From: Lithospermum erythrorhizon
Taxonomy: Eukaryota > Streptophyta > Magnoliopsida > Boraginales > Boraginaceae
Direction of reading: 5' to 3'
DNA: 64,000 nucleotides
NCBI GenBank assembly: GCA_019722365.1
Contig: JADFUC010000718.1
Coordinates: 124,001-188,000, forward strand
Below the pieces are notes generated by a model. That model was not told where the DNA came from. It did not search any database and saw nothing but the letters and a program-made list of their open reading frames with translations. Shown here in pieces: positions 23,994-36,200 of the stretch (its first letter is position 1; each line of letters opens with the position of its first letter). Made by a program: the position numbers and the translations under genes.

Positions 23994-26900
23994 ATGGCGT
24001 CGGCGGCCAAGCGGTGCCTATACGAAGTCCTCTCCCTCCCGGTGAGCGCCACGGCGGAGGAAATCCGGTCGGCCTACAAGCGCCTGGCCCTCCAACGCCA
24101 CCCCGATAAGCTAGTGAGCTCGGGTGTCTCGGAATCGGACGCCACCCAATTCCCAGAGCTGGTGGTCAGCAAGTCTCTCATTTAAAGAACGCGCTGCGAC
24201 TCGCACCGATCCCAAATCCTATACTCGAATCCGGGCCACGGGTCGGGTTCGGTTCCGGATTTGTTCGCGTATTTTTCGAATACGTGTTATAGTGGGTATG
24301 GGGAGAGTGGGAAGGGATTTTATGGGGTTTATGGGGAGGTGTTTGATAGGGTTTATGAGAATGAAGTTGGGTTTGCTAAGAGGTTGGGGTTGGGTATGCC
24401 TAAGGAAGCTCCTTTGATGGGCAATTTGGATAGCCCTTATTCTCAGGTATTGCTTTTTGTCAAAAATATTTGATTTTGTTTCAGATTAAAATTAAACAAA
24501 CAGTTAATGCAGATGTTTTAACTTGTATACTATATACATTCTCGGTTGTGCATAATTGTTTGTGATTGAATGACGTCGAGTATTAATTTGGGTAGCCCCT
24601 AGCCGTTATACTCGGGTTTTGCATTTATACTTATTGTTTTTTGTGGAAGTGATTTGGGGTTTAAGAGGAATTTAGCGTGATGATCGTTTTGAAAAAGTTT
24701 TGTTTTTTAGCTTAGATTGCATGATTGTGTGAGACTGAATGAAGTGTGTATTAATTTGGATACCCATTATACTCGGGTATAGCATTTTTTATTATTGTTT
24801 TTGTAAAAAGGTTTTGATTTTTAAGCTTCATTTAGGATGATGATCGTTATGAAAAAGTTTCGGTTTTTAGTTTATATTGCTGAATCGTCTGGGATTGAAT
24901 GAAGCTGAGTATTAATTTTTATACCCCTTATACTCAGGTTTTTGCATTTTAGCATTATTGTTCTTGTAGAAAAGATTTGAGTTTAAGCTGCATTAAGGGC
25001 GATGATCATTGTGAAAAAAGTTTTGTTTTTTAGCTTTTAGTGCATTATTGTTTGTGATTGAATGAAGCTGTGTACTAATTTGGTTAGCCGAAACTCGGGT
25101 TTTGCATTCTAGCTTATTCTTGTTGATTTTTAAGCTTCATTTAGAGGGGTGATTAGTATAAATTAAAGAAGAGTTAATTGTTTGAATTTTTAGGTTATAG
25201 ACTTATAGTGCATAATTTTTTGATTGAATGAAGCCGAGTATTAATTTGTATAGCCCTTATACTCTGGTATTTTCTTCTAGCTATTTTTGAAAAAATGTTT
25301 TGGGTTTAAATTAAATCTGCATTTAAGGGGATCATTGTTATTAATTAAGAACGGGTCTATTGTTGGAATTTTTAGCTTATATTTCATAATTGTTTGTGAT
25401 TGAATGAAGCTGAGTATTAATATGGGTATCCCCTGTAGTCAGGTTTTTTCTTCTTGCTGCTTCCTTTTGAAAAGTTTTGTTTTATAAGCTGAGTTTCGGT
25501 GGATGATCATTATTAATTGAAGACGAGTTAATTGTTGGAGTTTTTAGCTTATAGTGTGTAATTGTTTAGGACTAATGAAGTAATTTATTTGTACACAGGT
25601 TACAGCATTTTACAACTATTGGATAGGGTTTGTAACAATAATGGATTTTTGTTGGGTGGACCAATATGATGTAATGTCAGGGCCGAATAGGAAGTCCAGG
25701 AGGGTGATGGAGGATGAGAACAAAAAACTGAGAAAAAAGGCAAGAAGAGAGTTTAATGACACTGTGAGGGGTTTAGCTGAGTTTGTTAAGAAAAGGGACA
25801 AGAGAGTGATTGATATGCAGGTCAAGAGGGCAGAGGAGGCGGAGAAGAAGAGAGCGGAGGAGAGGGAGTTGAAAAAGGAGATGGAGAGACTAAAGGCTGA
25901 GAAGGCCAGGATGTACGAGGAACCTGATTGGGCAAAGGTTGAGGAAGAGGAGGAGAGCTTAGACTTTGATGAGTCGTTGGAGGAGGAACACAAGGAGGAA
26001 GAGTTGTACTGTGTAGCTTGTGGGAAGAAGTTTAAAAGTGAGAAGCAATGGAAAAACCATGAACAATCAAAGAAGCATAAAGAGAAGGTGGCAGAGTTGA
26101 GAAAAGCTTTCAGTGATGAAGACAAGACTGTGATAGATGCCGAAGATGACAAGGAAGATGTTGAGGGTGATACAGGTGGCTATTTATCTGCAGATTCTGA
26201 TGTAGGTGAGATAAGGGACCAATTTGAAGAAAGTGTGACATTTGAAGAGAGAAGCAGTGGCTTAGTGTGAAATAACTTGTTGATGCTGCACAGGGGTTAA
26301 AATGGTTCAGAGGGAGCTGGAATCAAACTGGAATCAGGTGATGAAGAAGCAAGTATTCTTGAAATTATGGCGTCACAGGCTGAGAATATAAGCTGATAGT
26401 CTTAAGGCAGCTTAAGACTTTACAGAGGGTTCTAAAACTGATTCAAATAAATGTGGACTTCATAGAACTACAATAAAGCTAAAGTTGGGAATAAGGGAGG
26501 AAAAAAAGGAGGCCAAAAACCTGCCGATGAAGGCTGTAGAGTTAAGCAAACTATAATGACCAGGCTGAGGAAAGTAATGAACCACATATTGAGGAGTCAA
26601 CATCCTGTTCCATTTCAGAGAATGGATCTGGTGTCACAGGTGATGATCAATCGGAAGCCAGGTACTAAGCACTAATTTGCTTTTAATAAGAAAACTAAAA
26701 GAACATACAAGCAGAAGAGAGCAACTAAGGAAACAGGTACACAAATCACTGAACTCCTTGTGATTTATGTCTTTGGCTGGACTGGGAATTTGTTGAATGG
26801 TGAATATCAACGCCATGATGCTGCACATTCTCCATCTGTTTACATTTTAATGAACTAATTTTCAAATTAATCATTAACAGCCTGCTGCCATTTTCTCTCT

Positions 26901-27425
26901 TTATAATTTGGCAGGTATATAATCTTTTTTTTGTTGAGTTTTAAGATAAAATCACGTGGGGGGCATTGTGGGACAGGAAACTTCCAAAGCTCTAAAGATA
27001 AGTGACCTACTTTAACAAAACATCTTGGATGACAAAATTACGTATGCAAACTCCGATGAGCTCATTAATTGAAAGAAAAAAAGAGTAAAGGACATGGAGG
27101 CTACATGTTCCCTTCTCCTATGAGAAATTAGGCTATATGAACATACCAGTCAGGATTCAGGAATCTGTGTTTGCTTCTCTAATTCCTGTGTTTAATGCAG
27201 GCCACGACGGCAAAACACTCCAGCAATTCATGTGAAAAATGTGGCGAAGAATTTGAATCGAAGTATGTCGATTTTGCAATCATTGTCTTTCTCTTCATTC
27301 AAGTTTTTATCCTTTTCTGTTCCCCATGTCTTCAAATTCCAACATTTTTTCTTAACTTCTCACCCAGGAACAAACTCCATAAGCATCTGGGGGATACAGG
27401 GCATGCCGCACCAAAATTTCGATGA
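23994..27425 (+). pseudogene. JJJ1/DNAJC21-like J-protein gene with frame breaks
   Basis: In yeast and animals this family is an Hsp70 co-chaperone for late 60S ribosome assembly. Exons 23994-24446, 25599-26661, 27201-27262 and 27368-27425 can be traced. Exon 1 starts a J-domain with the HPD signature (RHPDKL) but meets TAA at 24184-24186; the homologous reading continues in other frames (DSHRSQIL from about 24198, then GNLDSPYSQ at the exon end). Exon 2 encodes [25 protein letters not shown], a charged helix and a first C2H2 finger ([10 protein letters not shown]), then stops at 26268-26270; decayed family sequence continues beyond. The last exons still encode the second finger (CEKCGEEF, then HKHLGDTGH) and a normal stop. 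At least three lesions are needed, so I call a pseudogene. Confidence 0.8.
24552..25612 (+). repeat. seven tandem copies of a splice-site-bearing unit in intron 1
   Basis: Units of about 155-180 bp recur with landmarks near 24564, 24735, 24890, 25050, 25218, 25395 and 25565. Each carries gaatgaagc, then attaattt, a (t)agcccttatactc-like run, a GGT and ttgcatttta. The same order of motifs covers the end of exon 1 (GAAGCT...AATTTGGATAGCCC...CTCAG|GT). The last copy overlaps the real acceptor and the first bases of exon 2 (CAG|GTTACAGCATTTTA). Confidence 0.8.
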
Positions 27426-29065
27426 GCATTTGAAGCAATAGATTTGTTATCTAGCTATTGGTTTAGCACAAAATTTTGCTCCATGAGAGAATTGTACTTA
27501 TCATGAGTACTAAATGTTTAGTTAAAAAAATAGTAGGAACAACTTCCATTTGAGTGGATCAGTTCCTAGTTTATTACAACCATGTGAAATTGTTTCTGTT
27601 AATTTATGAAGAACAATATTGATGGAATTAGGTCAGCAAAACAATGTCCAATACCAATAATAATCCTCATTTCTTGATATATGGCAATATATATATATAT
27701 TCATCACAGTTTGAATGGCTATTGATAAACTTATCAGTAAACTACCTGAACAATTACACTTGAGATCACTCTCCAATGTCTCATTTATTATGATTTCCTT
27801 TTGTTCTTCATGTTGTTATGTCCCCTTTAATTTGAGTTTCTGAAGTAAGTGACCACAATGTGACAGAAAAAATTAACAAATGCTGTAGCAAAATCTGAGT
27901 ACTAAAATGTTATCAAAGATTCTTGCTTGAAAAAGCTGATATTAAGGCAGGCCCATTCCCATATTTAATTACAAGTAGAGCTCTGTGCATGAGCTAGCCC
28001 TGCTGACTGACTTGCTCAGTTAGGTTCGGGTCAGTATAGAAAACTCTAATTTCAGGCTGGACTTGATCCATATCAATTGAACTATTAGGCATGTTCAAAT
28101 TTTATGGCTGTTAACTAATATACTAGAGAGTGTTATCTCAGCTCACGATTTATTAGTTATATATAGCCATTTTATTTCTTGTCATTATAGTATTTGAAAA
28201 GCAACTTTTATATTTGATCTTTTTATCTTTCTTTTGTCTACTTTCGAAGTAATTTCGTTTCATGAGATTAGCTAAAGTGTTTTTTATAAAGTACGTTTTA
28301 AGATATATTTAGTAATATTACTTAACCGGCTAATAAAATGTTTCACCAGCTTGATCAGAAAGTATTAAGTGAGGCGGAGGAGTATCGTGCGATGGCATGA
28401 AAGTTTTTCATAGACAATTAAATGTTTTGTACCTCTCCTTATTCTACTTTTTTGTAATATAACTTTTGTTTTGAAGTTTGAATGTCATGTGGGCTAAATT
28501 ATTTAAGGTTTTAAATTTTTATATTAAATCTATATAAATCTTTTTTTTTGCCTTATAAAAAATGGATTAATTTTATTCTAGTAAACTAATAATAACTTTT
28601 ATTTACAATCCATTGAAGTTGAATTTTGAGTTTAGAAAATGAATGCATTGGCTAATAAGCAAGTGAAGTTAGCTCGGGGCTTAGCATGGTTTGGCCAAAT
28701 TAGATAATTTAAGACTTAAGTTCGATTTAAATAATCACCAAATCGAACATCAGGGAATTGAAAGAAACATAAACTCACTCTAAAGACAAACAAGTAAACT
28801 GCGAAACAACATCATATATAAATAATATTTAGTATTATAAAAAATTTTATCTTCTATCTAGAAGATGTTCACCAATAATCTCTGTAAAAACACAAAACAT
28901 ATAGCAAAAGCTACATGCAATTTGATGGTTACAACAATGAAACTTAAACTAGCAAATAGTAAAGCTATTCACCATCTTGAAAAGTAAATAAAATAAAGCT
29001 GCCAAGAATAGGGAAAATGTACATGGTGGTTGGACTGGACCCATTTCCTAGTAGACAAAAAACAA
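27426..29065. other. gene-free spacer
   Basis: 3' flank of the J-protein gene and AT-rich intergenic DNA. A 20-codon frame near 28340 is too short to support. No repeats or RNA genes recognised. Confidence 0.4.
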
Positions 29066-29119
29066 CTAAGCATCTACTACAGAGCCTACCGCATACTCCT
29101 CCTCCACATTATTCATCAT
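29066..29119 (-). CDS. candidate micropeptide of 17 residues
   Basis: A minus-strand frame opens with two ATG codons and encodes 17 mostly acidic residues (MMNNVEEEYAVGSVVDA). About 140 bases upstream is a good TATA box (CCTATAAATATC, 29262-29273 on the minus strand), and the leader is A/C-rich without a long competing frame. A possible splice acceptor (TGTTCTAG) lies just upstream, so this may instead be the last exon of a short gene. No family is recognised. The evidence is only position and promoter signals. Confidence 0.25.
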   Translation of the reverse strand: MMNNVEEEYAVGSVVDA

Positions 29120-29261
29120 CGTCGATTCGTCGTCTACCTTAATTACCTAGAACACACTTAATTAAATAAAGAACTTGATCTTTTAATTTGTGTGTGATGA
29201 AGAAGATTAAGAAAGATGAATTATTGTTGTTTGTGAAGTTAAGGGGAATGAAATGATGAGT

Positions 29262-29298
29262 GATATTTATAGGTTTGCATGGGCGCAGATAGTGCATG
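29262..29298 (-). promoter_or_regulatory. TATA box with two RY (CATGCA) motifs
   Basis: On the minus strand CCTATAAATATC (29262-29273) is preceded by CATGCA at about 29276-29281 and again at 29293-29298. RY motifs are binding sites of B3 factors of the ABI3/FUS3/LEC2 type in seed genes. This arrangement suggests a minus-strand promoter for the short transcript region 28860-29240. Confidence 0.4.
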
Positions 29299-30239
29299 CA
29301 ACTTGGTTTGCGTTTGGGGGTTATTATGCAACATAATAATAATAATAATATAATAAACGGTGCATCTATTTGAATTTGCCGCGTATCTCTTCATGCCATT
29401 AAAATACTTTAACTAATAATTACTGTGCCAATTTACTTGGATAATCTTACCTAAAGTCTTGATACAGATACTAAACCATTTGTTTGAGTAACAAAATTAC
29501 AATCACAACATGTAACAATATCTAACACACAAATAATATAATCGACTTTTTTTTTTTTTAAAGGAGAATGTTTATAAAGGCCTGTTGCTGGTCCGAGATA
29601 AAAGGCATACCGTATGGAGGTTTGGGTGATATGAAATTTAAGCGATTAACTGGCTTTTGTCCTTGGTAATGGCGTATATACGTGGCCGGGGATTCGATCT
29701 GGTAATACTGATAAAAGAAATGACATAATTAAAATTTTAATCTTTGAAATTATTGCTTGCTCCACACTACAATTAAAAAATTAAATTAATGACACTCTGA
29801 AGTCAATTAACATATCAATTCGATCATAGTTATTACAAGGATTCAAACACCGTCTCGTGCACGTGATACAAATAACTTCAGGGTTGCCCAAATGGTTGGT
29901 TCATTCATTTGATGGTGCGCTGTTTTGATGGGTTATCAATTTTGATTATAGCATAAAAAATGATGAATTCTCAATTTTGTAGTAAGAATAAGGAATATGT
30001 TCAAAATTTCATTTCGAAAAATGAAAATATCAATTAAAATGAAATTTATAAAAAGCAAATAGTGAACAACAATTTTCGACATCAAAAGCACTTTACAATA
30101 AACTACATTGGGTTCATTCGCAAGCGTCTAGAACTTAGGTCAACAAAACCAACTATGATAAAGTAGTTAAAATGAACCATGTTTAGCAATCACCATATAA
30201 TGTGTGTATCAAGATATGTCACAGTACAATGAAGGCTAA
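29299..30239. other. gene-free spacer
   Basis: Contains short TAA runs near 29335 and a degenerate repeat at about 29550-29710 ending in gccggggattcgatct, which looks like a tRNA-type B box from a worn SINE. The last bases are the 3' flank of the deacetylase gene. Confidence 0.35.
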
Positions 30240-33200
30240 TCACAATGGTTTAATAGTTGCCTCTTGTATATAGGACACTGCTTCCTCTTCAGAGAGCTTC
30301 CCTCCCTGCACTAATCCTCTCACCAGTGTATCGGCATAGCCTTTACACGGTGCATAAATGGGGAGCTTTCCAGATTTATAACCATCTACGTCTGAAAGGC
30401 TACAACTGAGATAAGAGAGAAAGGCGTTAGAACGAGCATCACAAAGAAGTTAAGTAAACAGTAAGGCGTGCATACTTACGTCATTGTCAGGATGGGAACA
30501 TCTTTCTTCTTTCCCAAGTATACAACATTATCATACCATCGTTTCTAGAAAAAAATAAAATCCACATATGTTATCAGGTAAGCAATTAGTTCTCGCTCAA
30601 GAAACTCTACACAAGATCCTAGAGCGAGAATTAAAGAATTAAATATTCATCTAGATTTAGAAACCAAGTTCTTGTGGAGTAAAAGTTATTCCCAATGTTA
30701 TTGGATTTAAAAGGGAAATTGAAACTGCAACAAGAAGGCATATGGAAAATAAACCATTTTTTGTGTAGTTCTAGAATCTAAAAGCAGCATTTCAACTACA
30801 ATCTATTGAAAATAAACAAGTTGATTACATGCAGAGAAGGCTTACAATGCCAGTTTCCACAGATATTTGTTTTTTGCTTTCAATAGATTGCAAAGAGGTC
30901 AAATCAAATAAGGGAGAACTTGTGTCAATGTCCATAGCATTCTCCTGGAGACATACATCGTTGAATTGTTCAAGCCTGTAAAAGTGAAGCCAAGAATATG
31001 TTAGTGGATTGGAAATTAAGGTTAAAACACAGTCCTATGTAGTGTGTCAGTACTCGGTACTAAATCCACTTTCCGCAAATATTACAAGCTGGTGAAAATC
31101 AATGAGAATGTTGATTACGAATTGAGGAGCAAAGTATATACTAGAATGCAGGAGAAACACATACGTAATCCTATAAAGGCACAAGTATGATTTTTCCTGA
31201 ATGTTACTTTCAGGGTGGAGAAAAGCAACACCGCCAGGACCCCATGTTGCTGTAAAATCACGACCAAAGAATAACCGATGAGGAAATGTCATCCACAAAA
31301 TCTCTTTTGGTGGACTCTTGTCTGCTGAACCAGCATATGGAATCCGCATGCCTTCAGCCTGTACATTCGCAATTATAGATTGGAATCAAATGCAAAAAGA
31401 AGACCCTGTATAGACCCATGAAGTACACTTGTGAACTTAAATGACTCGATTGCTGAAGATTACTTTCAGGAATCTACAGCTTATTACCAATACAAAGTAA
31501 CACAATGAACAGTAACGGAAGTCATAATGATATTGCACAGTAACAAGACATGAGACCATGATTGCAGGACCAATCTCTCCAAATCAACATTCAAGACAAT
31601 GCAAATTAGTTAGAAGCAACTTGACCTGACCGCCTTGTACATAGCAAAGGAATCGATCTTTGCTCATGTTTGAACCGTAAGCTGCATACCAGATGTCAAT
31701 TCTTGATAGCTCATCCCTCCACGATGGAGGAACCATAATCTTATGAACATCATTAAGTAAATAATTGGTTCAAGAACATAATAGAGCAAGATGGAAGTGC
31801 AGAAATATCACAGGGAAATAAATGAACTTGTCAGCATGAACATCATCTTTAAGTGTCAGGCTTGATAGTGGTTGCAAGACCTTCTCCAGATCTTCTGATA
31901 CAACTTATGACACTCATGCTCTAAAAGATCTATGAACTTAAATCTATGATGATGTACAGACTAATATGAAGGAAGCAGCACAAAATTTATAAATAAGTCG
32001 TGTGTGAAACCAATCATGAGAAATGCAGCACGGCTCCATAGTAACATTTAGTAATAATGTATAACAAACAGACAGGGGTACCAGGTGATATAAATAAGAT
32101 ACTTTTATTTAGAGTAAAAGAAATACTTAAAATAAGTGGCATTGAAAATTACATGCATTTCTATCCGCCACGGCTGGGATGTTAACGTGTGCAAGGCTGA
32201 TAACATCTTACATAAATGACACCACTTATGTCGGGGTTGAAGTAATGTCGTTTTTAACTAGCCAATTAATAATTAAGTCTTGTTTCTAACCGCATCGATT
32301 CTAGCAGCCTTTGGTAACGTGTGATCTAGATACACGGAGGCCTCAGAAGCGTATTCCTATGTCAATGTCAGAACTTTGACATCTCATTTGGAGTCGGATA
32401 TAGTAATGAGGGAGTACTTTTTCAGACGCGTTGGCGAGAGCCGAGGGGACTTGAATCGGACCACGACTCGAGTATGTATGGATAAATACCTCTGATGCGG
32501 GCGGAGATTAGGCCACCATGTGGATCAGGCGAGAGATGTGAGATATCTGCGGCCGTCATGAGTAGATGGGCTGCTGTCCTTGCTGGCCGTCGTAGAAGGA
32601 TCGTGATCCTTCGCATCGTCGATTATCTTTAGCGGCTACTTGAAGAGACTTTGGGGAGGCGTCTTGAAGGGACCTTTAGTGAAATCCAGAACTCACTTTA
32701 CGTCGCTTCATGACGAATCGATCATCATGATAGTACCAGTAGCGGGGAGGTACATAACCACAGAAAGGTCGCATTAGGGAAAACCGATGAGGAAGGAAAA
32801 TCGTCGTTCATAATGAAGGTCCTTATAAAGAGGCCCGTGCGACATAAAGACAAGCGTTACGGTTCGGAAGTTGATTATGTTCCCTCGGCAGTGCGATCTT
32901 TAAAGGCGGTATCTTTGATTCTAGCTTGGTGGATAGGCTTCAGGCGTTGTAAAAGACTTAGCTGACGGGGGAATAATGTTCACAATAACGTTATTTGCGT
33001 TTAAGCCGGTTAAGAAAGCGTTGCGATGCAGAGGGTTTAGAATGCCCCAATTTAAAAACTTTCGGGCCAGGAGATCAGGCAGATCATAGCTTTTAGGTCA
33101 ATTTATCTTTTTAGATGAGGCCAACAAAACCAGGGAGAGAACTTGGGGAGGCTGCCGCGGATTTGAAGAGTATGGTAGGTATCCCGATGCTGATGAAAAA

Positions 33201-36200
33201 GTTACCGTAGTCTCGTTTTTCATGGAATCTGAGGAAAACTTGTCTTTGGAACCTCATGAAATGACTATCGAGCTAAATCCCGATATATTTGGAAAAGCCG
33301 AAAGAGTACAAAAACTTCTTTGGATGATTCTTTGCCCAGATCGAGCCGACGGGGCGAGGCACGAAAAATCAACCACTGGGGGGCAGGGTGTGGGATGCTT
33401 TCAAGTCCCAGAGAAGGCGACTAGGGAAGGCGAGGCTGATATCTGTGAAAGGTATAATGACTGACAAAAGTCGAGATCTAGGTATCTCAGTTGAGGCCAT
33501 GCAGGAAGAATTGTCACCTTGATTGGAGACAGAGGAGAATCTCCCAGGCTGGGCAAAATAAAATCCTACGGCAGGATGAGGAAAAAATATTACTATTGCT
33601 CATGATATCATGGCCGTAGCCTTGAAGGCGAATCTTTGGTTGTGAAATGAGTCAAAAATTGATTTAGTGGGGTCATTCTGGGAGGTTGTGAAAAGGAAAA
33701 TGTAAATTTTCGAGCGGAGGAAGGAAGCGCCCCAGCGGATCTCTGCTTCTCTGAGGAAGCGAAATAGACCCCACTGCTTAGGAAGAAGAGTTGATGATAC
33801 GATTTGGGAGAGAGAATAAGAGAGGTATGTGGTGATACGGGATGATTCAAATTGGTAATTGAGCATATTAAGGGAGGCTGACAGGGGTGGCGAGAGAATT
33901 TCTGCAATTTAAATATACCCAGTGCTTTATACAAGAGTTATTAGCGTCTTGTTGACATGCCAGTCAGCAACGGCGCTGATCATCTATAGATTGTGACAAC
34001 ATTTTGAAGGTTGCCGTAGGGAGCTGAAATATCGGATTCAGAGGCATCCGTCCATACGGAATGCTTTGCGTTTCCTATATTGGAAGAAGTGTTTTGATTG
34101 GAGATAGATAGCCGGTACGTCGACTGGGAGTTCTCGCGGATAAACGGTGAAATGCATCATCGGTAGAAACTGCAGTTAGAATGATGCAAGGGATGAAGAA
34201 GCGCTGTAATCCACTGGGTCCGCTCGTTTTGTATGCCAGGCGGCGTGATCAGGATTTTGTATGAGGTCTGCAGGGATATGTGTGTGGCGACTATATTGGA
34301 AAGCGACTCTGCCTGAAAATTACAGGCGAATCTTGGCCAGGCTGAAGGATGTGATGGAAAAAATGTCGATATACTTCCGAGGAAGAGTCTGCTATTCCTC
34401 GGCCTTGCCGTCAGATCTTGTAAATGTTGTCAAATGCCCCAGCCCATTATGTAGAGATCGATCTTGCCAGCAATTCTAGCCTAAATTCTATCTCTACTAA
34501 AGATCAGCGGTAACGCGAGTATTTTAACGTAAGTCGTGCAACGGCCTTAACAAGAGCTCATCCAGAAATTTTATGAAAGTTACTGGAAGCATGTCATCAT
34601 TTCATTATAGGTCCCAGAGTTGCATTAATAGATAATGGTAGGTTGATTAAGATTAAATGAAAGATAAGCGATTAGGAATCGGCGTCGTTTAATATATTGT
34701 CTTATACCAATGCCGAATGGTGAGGTAATCAGGCAGGACCTTGTGTTTAAAGGATCAGAAAAAAATCTCTAAATCAGGATGCCGGTGGTATAAGAGGCTG
34801 GATCAATTACTAGTGCCTGCGCACAGATGTAAAACTCAAATCTGTTTCTCACTGAGATATGTATACCCAATCTCGGGCAAATGAGTTACCAGAGAATGGT
34901 GTCTCTTTCTGGGAGAAAATCTAGATCGGTCAATATGTTCAGGATCAGGCCTTCATTCGAATCACGAGAGTAAGCAGTCATGCCGGTTTCTGATATGAAG
35001 GGTAGAAATAGGTATTGAGAGAAGGAGATTTGGTATTCTAGCAGTTTCAGGCCAATGACCCCAGCTAAATGTCTTCGATCCAGAGTATGGGAAGGTCTTC
35101 TGAATCCAAAGTTAGGACGACAACCTCATTGGGAGGAAGCTATCTCGAGAGGAAAATATTGACCACATGCAATGTCTATACCGAAAGTATTTCCTTTAAA
35201 TATCCTGCTTGTATGTCATGCAATCGAGATCAAATAGATTAATATTTAACGGGCAGCCAATGATTTAAATTCAAATAGTCTATTGGCTATAGTTCGGTAG
35301 GAAGATCTCTGAAATGATGCTTTGACGTTTGAATTATCAAATAGTGCCCAAAGCTATTTTCCACCGTTAAGCAGGAAGATCTAACAAATGACGCTTGTCG
35401 TTAAAATTATCGAGTGGTATACTTAATTTTTGCCGGCTTCAACCCAGGAAGTGTGATTCTGAATGACCCAGGTCGTTTCAGAAGCTGTAAAAACTGACGT
35501 GAGAATAAGGTGATATGCAAGTAATCCGCTTGATTAACGCGGAGTCCTGTAAATGGGGTTTTAGGAAAATTGAAGAAGTAGTTCAAAAAATCATACATTA
35601 GAGCTAAATCTTAGAATTGTCGATCGTGAATAAATAATTACCGCTTTAAATTACAAGGAGCTATTAAAAAGTTACTCGCTTTACAATTTGGGAAGCGTAA
35701 ATACTCGTAATAAGGCCAATGATAAATGGTATGTTTCAGATTAAACAAAGTAAGTCGTTCTCGTTGCTTAATAAAGATATAATCTGGTAATGCATTTCTT
35801 AGCAAACAGACAAGCCACCAATAAACAAAAAAGAAACATAAGGCAGTCGTATGCACAAAATACTAAACCTATAGGAAAACTATCCCCAATCTATGAAGGA
35901 AGTATTTATCTAACGATAAATTAATTCCGTGTCATGTCGTCGGGGGATGTAGTCGAGAAAGGTCTAACTTTAGTAATATTGATCTAGAAGCGCGTATTCT
36001 TGGTAGGAGGATATGCTGAGACTCAGGGGGAGACCTTTGACAAAAATCTTTTAGGAGTAGTGATGTTCTAACCCCAGTGATCAGATATTTTCTTTATCTT
36101 TAGAAGTTTTCGGCAGTATAGAGGCGGCAGTGCCGGCCGATCTGAAATTAGGAGATGAAACAACTAGCCTCATGAGACGGTCTTATGAGGATCAGCATGC

